Assembly: GCA_027023325.1 (NCBI GenBank) | Contig: JALVVQ010000317.1 | Span: forward strand, 1-6,107 | Origin: Campylobacteraceae bacterium | Lineage (GTDB): Bacteria > Campylobacterota > Campylobacteria > Campylobacterales > Sulfurovaceae | Reading direction: 5' to 3' | DNA length: 6,107 nucleotides | Part shown: piece after piece, positions 1 to 6,095 of the stretch | How the letters are laid out: the number at the start of each line of letters is the position of its first letter | How positions within the stretch are numbered: position 1 is the first letter of the stretch | Notes under the pieces: model-generated | Database searches by the model: none | What the model was told of the DNA's origin: nothing | The model's input: the letters and a program-made list of their open reading frames with translations, nothing else | Made by a program: the position numbers and the translations under genes

Positions 1-20
1 TCTACCCTCTTTATACAAGT

Positions 21-95
21 GGCTCGGTAGCTCAGGGGTAGAGCAAAGGATTGAAAATCCTTGTGTCGGCAGTTCGATTCTGCCTCGAGCCACCA
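21..95 (+). tRNA. tRNA-Phe (anticodon GAA)
   Basis: A full cloverleaf can be folded by eye. The 7-bp acceptor stem is GGCTCGG (21-27) with TCGAGCC (85-91), ending in one G-U pair. The D stem is GCTC/GAGC. The anticodon stem is AAGGA/TCCTT with loop TTGAAAA, giving anticodon GAA at 53-55. The T arm is GGCAG-TTCGATT-CTGCC. The discriminator base is A92 and the CCA end is encoded at 93-95. The length is 75 nt with a short 7-base D loop. The gene supplies the phenylalanine acceptor for UUC and UUU codons. No promoter fits in the 20 bases upstream, so it may be the last gene of a longer tRNA transcript starting outside the window. Downstream is a pyrimidine-rich stretch with no terminator hairpin. 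No integrase or att-like repeat of the tRNA 3' end is seen. Confidence 0.97.
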
Positions 96-174
96 CTTAA
101 CCTATCTCTTTTCTTTCTTATTTTATATCTATCCAAAAGTATTTTTCATACATATTTTATGTTTACCTTTTTAG

Positions 175-199
175 TCTATCATTGGCTCGACCAAATAGA
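175..199 (+). promoter_or_regulatory. Bulged hairpin in the leader of the rhodanese gene
   Basis: TCTAT (175-179) and TTGG (182-185) pair with CCAA (191-194) and ATAGA (195-199). They leave a two-base CA bulge and a CTCGA loop; G174 could add a wobble pair with U200. The hairpin ends 8 nt before the AAGGA ribosome binding site at 208-212. It could affect translation or mRNA stability, or be chance in an AT-rich leader. It has no following U-run, so it is not a terminator for the tRNA. The rest of the 96-218 spacer is T-rich, with several weak -10-like hexamers, none convincing. It also holds a small inverted repeat, ACATA-TTT-TATGT, at 150-162. Confidence 0.35.
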
Positions 200-218
200 T
201 AACATACAAGGATTCACC

Positions 219-626
219 ATGAAATACGCAGCCATACTTGCACTTCTCACCTCACTTTCACTCTCTGCCGGATTTTCTGATATAGATGCCACACAACTCA
301 AAGCACTTCAAGCCAAGGGCGTTCCGCTGATTGACATCCGAACACCCCAGGAGTGGAAACAAACCGGCATTATTGACGGTGCCCACCAGATGATGTTCTT
401 TGATATTCAGGGCAATGCCCATGCCCAGACTTGGATCAAAGATCTAAGCAAAATAGTCAAGGACAAAAAAACACCTTTTATACTCTACTGTGCCCATGCC
501 AACCGTACCAAAGCTGTAGGAAACTGGCTGGTAGACAAACTGGGCTATACCCATGTCTATGAGCTTAAAGGCGGGATAGAGTACGGATGGAGAGACCTTG
601 GAGAAAAAACAGTCAAAGCCAAATAA
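219..626 (+). CDS. Exported single-domain rhodanese-like protein
   Basis: This 135-residue protein begins with a short Sec-type signal peptide (lysine at 2, hydrophobic stretch about 4-17, likely cleavage near SAG/F at 18-19), so it probably works in the periplasm. Residues about 20-133 form one rhodanese domain, seen in LIDIRTPQEW (37-46), the active-site segment YCAHANRT (90-97) and YELKGGIEYGW (114-124). Cys91 is the expected persulfide-carrying cysteine and Arg96 closes the loop. Compared with the common CRSGNRS loop, positions 2-4 are changed, while the Asn, Arg and a hydroxyl residue remain. Such domains move sulfane sulfur, but the donor and acceptor cannot be read from sequence. The ATG at 219 is chosen because AAGGA lies 6 nt before it and the signal peptide starts there; the frame stays open leftward into the tRNA gene only by chance. 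It appears monocistronic, and a hairpin follows its stop codon. Confidence 0.9.
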   Translation: MKYAAILALLTSLSLSAGFSDIDATQLKALQAKGVPLIDIRTPQEWKQTGIIDGAHQMMFFDIQGNAHAQTWIKDLSKIVKDKKTPFILYCAHANRTKAVGNWLVDKLGYTHVYELKGGIEYGWRDLGEKTVKAK

Positions 627-631
627 AGTAG

Positions 632-652
632 GGGTCGATGTCCTATCGACCC
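632..652. terminator. Probable bidirectional terminator between convergent genes
   Basis: GGGTCGAT (632-639) and ATCGACCC (645-652) form a perfect 8-bp stem with a 5-nt loop, centred in the 35-bp gap between two convergent stop codons. On the minus strand the stem is followed by CTACTTTATTTGG, a weak T-rich tract that suits termination of the LysR-type gene. On the plus strand the following bases are AGAAGAAG, so rho-independent termination of the rhodanese message is less certain there. The stem may act mainly as a 3'-end stabiliser in that direction. Confidence 0.65.
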
Positions 653-661
653 AGAAGAAGT

Positions 662-1564
662 CTAACAGTGTCCAGAAAGGATATGATCTACGGTATTATT
701 GACATAGGCATTATGCTTGTTGTCCTTATGATACATGATATAAAAATGTCTCAGCATTTTATAGCCTTGCAGCCTCGCCTCAAACAATAATCCCTCTTGC
801 ACCTTGTCTGCAATCGCATACTTGGACACCACAGAGACGACAGGACGATCCGTATCTTTGCTACTTCGCTTGACAGTCTGTAGTGCTGCTGTCGTATCAC
901 TGACTTCTGAAAGCATATCGAAGGAGCTACACTGCACACCCAGTTCGCTAAAGACATCCGCCATGATTTGGCGTGTGTGGCTTCCCTCTTCTCGGCACAC
1001 CCATCTAAATTTGTAGAGATCCTCAGGTCTCAGTATTTTGGGGATAGGGACATTACTGAATACGACCAGTTCATCCTCTTTCCATTCACGAGAGATAAGA
1101 CTTTCATCGATAATTTGTGCCTCCACAAGACCTAAATCAAGGTTTTTATTCTTTAATTTATCTACGATTTCACCACTCAATCCCACCTGCAACTTGATGT
1201 CATTGTGAATCGCCTCACTCATGGTATTGAGACAGTCTCCTGGCACCACATAGCTGCCTATGGTAAAAGAAGCGCCCAGCCTGAAAGTAATCTTTTTGTC
1301 AATGATATTAAGCATCTCTCCCTCTGCACTGTGGAGACATTTTTCCAGCTTTATTGCTACTTTATAGAGCTCCTCCCCTGAAGCTGTCAGGCGAATACCA
1401 TTCTTTTTTCGCTCTATGATCTTACTATCCAAGTAATTCTCTACAAACTTTATCTGCTGCGTCACGGCTGGTTGCGATATCCCCAACCTTGCTGAAGCTT
1501 TGGAAAAGCTTCTCTCTCTTACTACGGTGAGGAATGTTTCTAGCTTTACAAAATCTTTTAACAC
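662..1564 (-). CDS. LysR-type transcriptional regulator
   Basis: This 300-residue protein has the normal length and layout of a LysR-family regulator. An N-terminal winged helix-turn-helix spans about residues 4-63, with FLTVVRERSFSKASARLGIS leading into the recognition helix QPAVTQQIKFVE (31-42) and the wing GIRLTASGEEL (56-66). A linker helix (about 66-90) and a two-lobed effector-binding domain (about 92-295) follow. The latter holds LGASFTIGSYVVPG (96-109) and the hinge-side motif REEGSHTR (191-198), which resembles the EEGSGTR segment of CysL/CbbR-like members; this points to a small anionic or sulfur/carbon-related ligand only weakly. The start is GTG at 1564, with AAAGGA 6 nt upstream; an ATG two bases further out is in another frame and hits a stop at once. 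It is transcribed divergently from the helicase operon, and a LysR-box-like palindrome lies in the shared spacer, which suggests autoregulation. Effector and regulon are unknown. Confidence 0.93.
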   Translation of the reverse strand: MLKDFVKLETFLTVVRERSFSKASARLGISQPAVTQQIKFVENYLDSKIIERKKNGIRLTASGEELYKVAIKLEKCLHSAEGEMLNIIDKKITFRLGASFTIGSYVVPGDCLNTMSEAIHNDIKLQVGLSGEIVDKLKNKNLDLGLVEAQIIDESLISREWKEDELVVFSNVPIPKILRPEDLYKFRWVCREEGSHTRQIMADVFSELGVQCSSFDMLSEVSDTTAALQTVKRSSKDTDRPVVSVVSKYAIADKVQEGLLFEARLQGYKMLRHFYIMYHKDNKHNAYVNNTVDHILSGHC

Positions 1565-1570
1565 ATACGA

Positions 1571-1576
1571 TCCTTT
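1571..1576 (-). promoter_or_regulatory. Ribosome binding site fixing the GTG start of the LysR-type gene
   Basis: Read on the minus strand this is AAAGGA, inside a longer purine run (GAAAGAAAGGA), with 6 nt to the GTG at 1564. It supports the GTG over the overlapping out-of-frame ATG at 1566-1564. Confidence 0.75.
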
Positions 1577-1602
1577 CTTTCGTCTAACTTCTTAACTATT
1601 AA

Positions 1603-1608
1603 ACTATA
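1603..1608 (-). promoter_or_regulatory. Possible -10 box of the LysR-type gene
   Basis: On the minus strand the hexamer reads TATAGT, about 40 nt before the start codon, which would give a leader of roughly 30 nt. No good -35 box is seen, which is usual for sigma-70 promoters in Campylobacterota. The region where a -35 would sit overlaps the palindrome at 1621-1635, the position expected for autorepression. Confidence 0.35.
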
Positions 1609-1620
1609 ACAAATAGTAAC

Positions 1621-1635
1621 ATAAGTTTAACTTAT
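1621..1635. promoter_or_regulatory. LysR-box-like palindrome (putative operator)
   Basis: ATAAGT-TTA-ACTTAT is a perfect inverted repeat with 6-bp arms and a 3-bp centre. It contains the T-N11-A pattern that defines LysR-type recognition sites. It sits in the divergent promoter region of a LysR-type gene, 57 bp from that gene's start codon. A further ATAAGT half-site in the same orientation lies at 1658-1663. Binding by the adjacent regulator is inferred from location and symmetry only; AT-rich spacers can produce such repeats by chance. Confidence 0.55.
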
Positions 1636-1700
1636 TTATTTTAAATTCTGTAGTTTTATAAGTAAATGTGTACAGTTCCCATCTTTTATCATTTTGTAGC

Positions 1701-1706
1701 TATAAT
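1701..1706 (+). promoter_or_regulatory. Probable -10 box of the helicase-truB-ispE operon
   Basis: The hexamer is a consensus TATAAT preceded by T-rich sequence, 28 bp before the helicase start codon, so the leader would be about 20 nt. There is no recognisable -35 box at the usual 17-bp spacing. A second candidate, TATACT at 1710-1715, would leave a very short leader. Confidence 0.5.
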
Positions 1707-1720
1707 CATTATACTACTAC

Positions 1721-1728
1721 GAAGGAGG
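1721..1728 (+). promoter_or_regulatory. Strong ribosome binding site of the helicase gene
   Basis: GAAGGAGG is close to the full anti-16S consensus and lies 6 nt before the ATG at 1735. It decides the start against an in-frame ATG at 1666, which has no such site and would add a spurious hydrophobic N-terminus. Confidence 0.85.
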
Positions 1729-1734
1729 CAGGGG

Positions 1735-3792
1735 ATGCTAAAGGATTTGAATAAAGCGCAAAAAGAAGCTGTGACCCATATTGACGGCTCCCTTCTTATT
1801 CTTGCCGGCGCTGGAAGTGGAAAAACCAAAACACTTACCACGCGACTGGCATACCTTATCGGAGAAGTAGGTATCGATCCTGTCAATACTCTTACACTAA
1901 CCTTTACCAATAAAGCTGCCAATGAGATGAGGGAAAGAGCCATCTCCCTCATAGGCAATAACCATGGTACTCCGCCATTACTGTGTACCTTTCACAAATT
2001 TGGTCTGCTGTTTCTGAAATTCCATATAGAAAAGCTCGGACGGAAAAACTCTTTTGTTATTATTGACAGCGATGATAAAAAAAGACTCCTACGAACGCTT
2101 GCCAAGGGGATGAGAGTTGACCTTAACCTCTCTTTTATCGGCAGTGAAATCTCTAAATACAAAAATACTCTGCTCTCCCCTCAAGAGGTTATCGAAAAGG
2201 CCGAACTCCCCGACTATAAAAAAATAGCCAAAATCTATAAAGCCTATGAGGAAAATATTGTCGAAAACAATCTGGTAGACTTTGACGATCTGCTTATGCT
2301 CAGTTACAAAATTTTAAACGAAGACCCTCTGCTGAGAAAAGAGGTAAGCAACCATTATCAATACATCATGGTCGACGAGTATCAGGATACCAATGAACTC
2401 CAATTCAAGCTTTTGGAACATCTCAGTAGCGAACATGGCAATATCTGTGTCGTAGGTGATGATGACCAGAGTATCTATGGGTGGCGTGGTGCGAATATTC
2501 GAAATATTTTAGATTTTCATACACACTTTAAAGACACCAAGATAGTCAAACTTGAAGTCAACTACCGCTCCACGCAACCAATCTTAGATGCCTCCAATGC
2601 CTTGATTGAACATAATCAGCATCGACTAGGGAAAAAGCTCACCTCACATAAAGGCAAAGGTGGTCCCATCAAACTCCTGCATTCACTAGATGAATCACAT
2701 GAATCCAGAGCCATTGCAAAAGAGATTAAATCCCTACTCTCCAAAGGCATCCATCAAGATGAAATCGCTGTCCTCTACCGTATCAATGCCCTCTCCCGTT
2801 CTCTTGAGGAGGGCTTCACTAAAGAGGGGCTAGGCTTCAAACTCATTGGCGGTATGCGCTTCTATGAGAGGGCTGAAGTCAAAGATATCATCTCCTACTT
2901 TAGAGTATTGGCAAATCCTCATGACGACTTCTCCTTCCTCCGCATAGCCAATAAGCCCAAGCGAGGTATAGGCAAAGTCTCCATAGACAAGCTACAGCAC
3001 CTTGCCTATGAAAAGCGGCTTTCTATTTACCAGACCATTGAGAAACTCTCACCCAAAGAGCTTGAAGCCACTACAACCAAACGTGCTGCTGCCTCTCTCA
3101 AGACACTGATAGAGAACATACATATGTTACAGGCTGAGACCAAAGTCTCTCTTTATAACTTCGTAACGCTGTTTGAAGAAACTATCAAGCTCAAAGAGCA
3201 TTATCGTAGCATGGTGGATGGCATGGAGCGGATACTCAATATTGATGAGTTTTATGGCTATTTCCGTGAAGCAATCGTACAGAACCCTGATATCACATTG
3301 GATGAGTTCCTTAATAATGTCTCTTTACAGAGTGATCAGGATGAAGTCGGAAAAGAGACGGTAGCAATTATGAGCATTCACGCAGCCAAAGGACTGGAGT
3401 TCGAACATCTCTATGTCATCGGTATGGAGGAGGAGTTCTTCCCACTGCTTGGTGAAGGTTGCAATATGGAAGAGGAGCGCAGACTCGGCTATGTTGCCAT
3501 CACCAGAGCCAAGTCAGATCTCACACTTTGCTATGTAGATAGCCGCTTTTACAAGGGTCGCAGAAAGATGTTGGACAAGAGTCGATTCCTTGGTGAAGCG
3601 GGACTTATCAATGACACAGCACTGAAGATCACCAAAAGTGCTGACTACAAAAAAGGAGACCTTGTCAAACACAAGATCTTTGGTATAGGGCGCGTACAGG
3701 CTGCCAACAAATCAGGCAGAGAGTACAAGCTAATGATTAATTTTGGTGGCAATAAAAAAGAGATACTGAGCTCATTTGTGCAGCCTGTATAG
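1735..3792 (+). CDS. uvrD: UvrD/PcrA-type superfamily 1 DNA helicase
   Basis: This 685-residue ATP-driven 3'-5' DNA helicase carries the SF1A motifs in order. They are the Q-motif region LNKAQKEAV (5-13), Walker A AGAGSGKT (24-31), motif Ia TFTNKAANEM (56-65), motif II VDEYQDT (213-219), motif III GDDDQSIYGWRGA (241-253), motif IV NYRS (276-279), motif V SIHAAKGLEFEHLYVIGMEE (547-566) and motif VI VAITRAK (587-593). The C-terminal segment (about 638-685, KGDLVKHKIFGIGRV onward) looks like the small Tudor-like domain that UvrD and PcrA use for RNA polymerase contact and that Rep lacks, so I prefer UvrD/PcrA over Rep; campylobacterial genomes often label this gene rep or uvrD. Family members unwind DNA in excision and mismatch repair, clear recombination intermediates and help forks past obstacles. 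Length is close to the family norm and no motif is damaged. It is first in an operon, 14 nt before truB. Confidence 0.95.
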   Translation: MLKDLNKAQKEAVTHIDGSLLILAGAGSGKTKTLTTRLAYLIGEVGIDPVNTLTLTFTNKAANEMRERAISLIGNNHGTPPLLCTFHKFGLLFLKFHIEKLGRKNSFVIIDSDDKKRLLRTLAKGMRVDLNLSFIGSEISKYKNTLLSPQEVIEKAELPDYKKIAKIYKAYEENIVENNLVDFDDLLMLSYKILNEDPLLRKEVSNHYQYIMVDEYQDTNELQFKLLEHLSSEHGNICVVGDDDQSIYGWRGANIRNILDFHTHFKDTKIVKLEVNYRSTQPILDASNALIEHNQHRLGKKLTSHKGKGGPIKLLHSLDESHESRAIAKEIKSLLSKGIHQDEIAVLYRINALSRSLEEGFTKEGLGFKLIGGMRFYERAEVKDIISYFRVLANPHDDFSFLRIANKPKRGIGKVSIDKLQHLAYEKRLSIYQTIEKLSPKELEATTTKRAAASLKTLIENIHMLQAETKVSLYNFVTLFEETIKLKEHYRSMVDGMERILNIDEFYGYFREAIVQNPDITLDEFLNNVSLQSDQDEVGKETVAIMSIHAAKGLEFEHLYVIGMEEEFFPLLGEGCNMEEERRLGYVAITRAKSDLTLCYVDSRFYKGRRKMLDKSRFLGEAGLINDTALKITKSADYKKGDLVKHKIFGIGRVQAANKSGREYKLMINFGGNKKEILSSFVQPV

Positions 3793-3795
3793 GTC

Positions 3796-3801
3796 AAGGA
3801 A
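3796..3801 (+). promoter_or_regulatory. Ribosome binding site fixing the TTG start of truB
   Basis: AAGGAA lies within the 14-nt helicase-truB gap, with AAGGA ending 6 nt before the TTG at 3807. The residues encoded from TTG onward (NRLFVVNKP) match the usual TruB N-terminus, so the rare start is well supported. Confidence 0.75.
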
Positions 3802-3806
3802 GCAAA

Positions 3807-4649
3807 TTGAATCGCCTCTTTGTTGTCAACAAACCCATATGTCGTAGCTCCAACGGATATATGGGGCATATCAAACGAAAATATGGCACTAGAAAAGTGG
3901 GCTTTTCCGGTACATTGGATCCTTTTGCTACCGGCTGCCTCATTGTAGCTACAGGACAATACACCAAACTGTTTCAATACCTCGACAAAGCACCCAAAAG
4001 CTACAGAGCTACCCTCTGGCTGGGAGCCAACTCGCCCACACTGGATATAGAAAAAATAGACAGTCTCCAGGAGGTTGCTCCCTTTGACGCAGAAAAGATT
4101 AAGGCAGCGCTGCAAAGCCTACAAGGGGAGCTTACCTACTATCCACCCAAATACTCTGCCAAAAAAGTCAACGGAAAACGCGCCTATGATTTGATGCGAA
4201 GAGGGGAAGAGGTACAACTCAAAGCCATCACTTCAACCATTTATAAGATAAAACTTTTGCACTATACGCATCCCTTTGTCCATTTTGAAGCTACAGTGAG
4301 TGAAGGCACCTATATCCGAAGTCTTGGGGCACTGATTGCAGATAAGCTTGGTGTTGATGCCACGCTTTCCAGCCTTCATCGTATCCATGAGGGACAATTT
4401 TATTATGATAACGAAAAAGCACTGGATCCTTTCGGGCACCTTGCCGTGCCTCGCAATGTCTACAGTGGAGATGAAATATGGCTTGAACTTGGCAAAAAAC
4501 TCTCAGTGGCATATTTTGAAGAGCAGAGCGATGGAATCTACCTTGTAGAAACAACGAACTTTTTCTCCATTATTGAGATTATCGAGGAAGGGGTCGCATA
4601 TAGATTCAACAGAATACCCAAATTTGAAGGAGACCCATGCGCACTATAA
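3807..4649 (+). CDS. truB: tRNA pseudouridine(55) synthase TruB
   Basis: This 280-residue enzyme converts U55 in the T loop of tRNAs to pseudouridine. The N-terminal LFVVNKPICRSSN (4-16) is the family's KP-x-x-x-SSN signature. The catalytic aspartate is Asp38 in GFSGTLDPFATG (32-43). KSYRATLWLG (64-73) holds the conserved tyrosine, Tyr66. YYPPKYSAKKVNGKRAY (111-127) is the PP-x-YSA-x-KVNG-x-RAY motif. VSEGTYIRSLGALIADKLG (164-182) carries the conserved Arg171. The position of E. coli His43, usually GHTG, is Phe33 here (GFSG); I recall a similar aromatic (GYSG) in Campylobacter, so it looks lineage-specific and not inactivating. The last 70 residues lack a clear PUA domain, as in short TruB forms. 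Translation starts at TTG with a good ribosome site. The 3' end overlaps ispE by 13 bp and contains the ispE ribosome site, which suggests coupled translation. Confidence 0.96.
   Translation: MNRLFVVNKPICRSSNGYMGHIKRKYGTRKVGFSGTLDPFATGCLIVATGQYTKLFQYLDKAPKSYRATLWLGANSPTLDIEKIDSLQEVAPFDAEKIKAALQSLQGELTYYPPKYSAKKVNGKRAYDLMRRGEEVQLKAITSTIYKIKLLHYTHPFVHFEATVSEGTYIRSLGALIADKLGVDATLSSLHRIHEGQFYYDNEKALDPFGHLAVPRNVYSGDEIWLELGKKLSVAYFEEQSDGIYLVETTNFFSIIEIIEEGVAYRFNRIPKFEGDPCAL
4627..4632 (+). promoter_or_regulatory. Ribosome binding site of ispE inside truB
   Basis: AAGGAG lies in the truB reading frame (encoding part of FEGD) with 4 nt to the ispE ATG. Ribosomes finishing truB would pass over this site, favouring coupled re-initiation. 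Confidence 0.7.
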
Positions 4650-5407
4650 AAGCACATGCCAAAGTCAATATCTTTCTTAAAATCACAGGTCATAAAAAGG
4701 GCTATCATACGCTGCTTTCTCGTTTTATGCGTGTAGAGGATCTCTATGACACGATCGCCTTTGTGCCTGGAGAATATGAGCAGTTTACCATTGAGGGCTG
4801 CGAAGGCGTAGTCAGAGAATCCAACACCATCTACAAAGCCTTTGTCGCACTCAACAAACATCTGGACAATCCTATCCTTATTCACTTCTTTCTCAATCAC
4901 AAGGTAGTCGTGCAGAAGCGTATCCCTTCACAAGCAGGGTTGGGTGGTGGCAGTTCAGATGCAGCTGCTTTTATGCGGCTTGCCAATGAAGTCTGTGGAC
5001 TCAAGATTGATACGGATACCCTTGCAAAAATTGGTAGTGAGGTAGGGGCTGACCTACCCTTCTTTGTCTACAACTATCCCTCTGCCAATGTTAAGGGGTT
5101 TGGAGAGATTGTACAGCCTTTTTTTGAAGAACCCTTAGCGCTAGAGCTTGATACACCTGATATCGGGTGTGATACGGCAGAGGTCTACAAAACATTCAAG
5201 AAATATCTTTTTGCAAATATTGACCCTGCATCTTTTTTCGGATGGGAAAATCTGGACTCCAAAACCTTGCTTAAGATTGTTGCAAATCCTGTGGTACTAA
5301 ATGACCTCTACCCTGCTGCTATGATTGCGTATCCGGAGCTGGAAAAACTTAATAAAAAAGGGTGGTTTTTTTCAGGGAGTGGGAGTACATTTTTCAGACT
5401 GCTGTAG
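4637..5407 (+). CDS. ispE: 4-diphosphocytidyl-2-C-methyl-D-erythritol kinase IspE
   Basis: This 256-residue GHMP-family kinase catalyses the ATP-dependent phosphorylation of CDP-methylerythritol at its 2-hydroxyl, the fourth step of the cytosolic MEP pathway to isoprenoids. The N-terminal HAKVNIFLKITGHKKGYHTL (7-26) is the substrate-binding motif with Lys9. The glycine-rich ATP loop is IPSQAGLGGGSSDAAA (96-111). GADLPFF (137-143) carries the presumed catalytic base Asp139. The third GHMP motif is FSGSGSTFF (245-253). It is about 25 residues shorter than E. coli IspE, mainly between motifs, as in other Campylobacterota; all catalytic positions are present. The ATG at 4637 has AAGGAG upstream and gives the standard N-terminus, so the 13-bp overlap with truB is real. 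It is the last gene of the operon in this window. The end of the gene contains an A6-GGGTGG-T7 tract just before motif 3, intact in this copy. Confidence 0.95.
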   Translation: MRTIKAHAKVNIFLKITGHKKGYHTLLSRFMRVEDLYDTIAFVPGEYEQFTIEGCEGVVRESNTIYKAFVALNKHLDNPILIHFFLNHKVVVQKRIPSQAGLGGGSSDAAAFMRLANEVCGLKIDTDTLAKIGSEVGADLPFFVYNYPSANVKGFGEIVQPFFEEPLALELDTPDIGCDTAEVYKTFKKYLFANIDPASFFGWENLDSKTLLKIVANPVVLNDLYPAAMIAYPELEKLNKKGWFFSGSGSTFFRLL

Positions 5408-5477
5408 CATCTGCTACCGCAATGGAAGTAACCACCTCCTCCTGGAGGCAATCATGCTGCTTCTTGCGTCATCCTAC
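5408..5477. other. Convergent spacer without a clear terminator
   Basis: This 70-bp gap separates the stop codons of ispE and the leftward lipoprotein gene. It holds a short inverted repeat, GTAGC-ATCT-GCTAC (5404-5417), overlapping the ispE stop, and a CCTCC-T-GGAGG palindrome. Neither is followed by a T-run in either direction, and the second has too small a loop. I see no convincing rho-independent terminator and no small gene here. Confidence 0.5.
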
Positions 5478-6095
5478 CTACTCAGAGAGTGGGTTGACAA
5501 CAATCTCAATAGTATCCTCACCTGTAGCATTCTTATCGTCGGTCACCCTGAGGGTTATCGTATGACTACCTACAGAGAGGTTTGCATCATACAGAATACC
5601 GCTATGCATGAGTGTATCCTCATCAAGCCACTCGTAGCTGACAATACTTCCATCGTCATCATCACTGGTAGCCCCAGAAAGAGAAACTATGCTCCCCTCG
5701 GATACCACAACATCACTCTCTGTAGATATGCGTGCAACCGGTACTTTGTTGTCTATTTTTGGTGCTGTTATTGTAATCATAATACGCGCCACATTAGACT
5801 CCTCCTCGCCGTCACCAAGCTTAAAGGTAAACAAGTCTTTGCCGGCATAGCCATTCTCTGGCGTATAAGAGACTTCAGGGAGCTTACTGGCATCAAGTGT
5901 GCCATGTGTGGGGAGAGAGACGATAGTGTAAATCACGCGGTCACCATCTGAAGTAGTTGCTGGTCCCAACAATACCTTATACCCTGTAGTGCCCTGATCC
6001 ATTTCAACATACTTGCTTTGTGCCACAAGATCAAAACAAGCAGTCAGAAAAAATGCACTCAATCCTGCTACTGTTACCCTTAAAATCTTTCGCAT
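5478..6095 (-). CDS. Putative lipoprotein with a cadherin-like Ig domain and a PKD domain
   Basis: This 205-residue protein starts with a lipoprotein signal peptide: MRK, a hydrophobic core, then the lipobox LTAC with Cys20 as the lipidated residue. The +2 residue is Phe, not Asp, so by the E. coli rule it would go to the outer membrane. Residues about 30-111 look like a bacterial cadherin-like/Ig domain of the 'SLPTHGTL...SYTPENGYAGKDLFTFKLGDG' type. Residues about 117-202 are a PKD domain, seen in LSGATSDDDDGSIVSYEWLD (139-158) and GSHTITLRVTDDKNATGEDTIEIVV (176-200); the Asp-rich turn may bind calcium. Such beta-sandwich modules usually mediate adhesion or act as spacers, and no catalytic domain is present, so the function is unknown. 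The ATG at 6095 gives a proper signal peptide, but the ribosome site is weak (GGGA 8 nt upstream) and the frame is still open at the window edge, so a longer form cannot be excluded. It is convergent with ispE and unrelated to the operon. Confidence 0.85.
   Translation of the reverse strand: MRKILRVTVAGLSAFFLTACFDLVAQSKYVEMDQGTTGYKVLLGPATTSDGDRVIYTIVSLPTHGTLDASKLPEVSYTPENGYAGKDLFTFKLGDGEEESNVARIMITITAPKIDNKVPVARISTESDVVVSEGSIVSLSGATSDDDDGSIVSYEWLDEDTLMHSGILYDANLSVGSHTITLRVTDDKNATGEDTIEIVVNPLSE

Noticed and set aside
12..17. TATACA as a -10 box for the tRNA gene
   Set aside because: It is only 3 bp before the mature 5' end, which would put the transcription start inside the tRNA.
21..95. tRNA-Phe gene as an integration site for a mobile element
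   Set aside because: No integrase, no duplicated tRNA 3' end and no foreign cargo genes are visible in the window.
51..218. In-frame upward extension of the rhodanese reading frame into the tRNA gene (start at TTG 51)
   Set aside because: The extension starts inside the tRNA anticodon loop, has no ribosome site and would bury the signal peptide. ATG 219 has AAGGA at good spacing.
1666..1734. Earlier ATG for the helicase giving a 23-residue hydrophobic N-terminal extension
   Set aside because: It has no ribosome site, overlaps the likely promoter and is atypical for a cytosolic helicase. ATG 1735 follows GAAGGAGG.
3645..4115. Minus-strand open frame of 156 codons opposite the helicase end and truB
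   Set aside because: It lies opposite two conserved genes, and its translation has no recognisable features.
5354..5372. A6-GGGTGG-T7 tract in ispE as a phase-variation site, or as a terminator for the lipoprotein gene
   Set aside because: The tracts are short and the reading frame through the third GHMP motif is intact in a gene that should be essential. As a hairpin it would be all A-T pairs and unstable.
5325..5951. Long plus-strand open frame of 208 codons over the ispE end and the lipoprotein gene
   Set aside because: It is antisense to a well-supported lipoprotein with two recognisable domains, and its own translation shows no domain or ribosome site.
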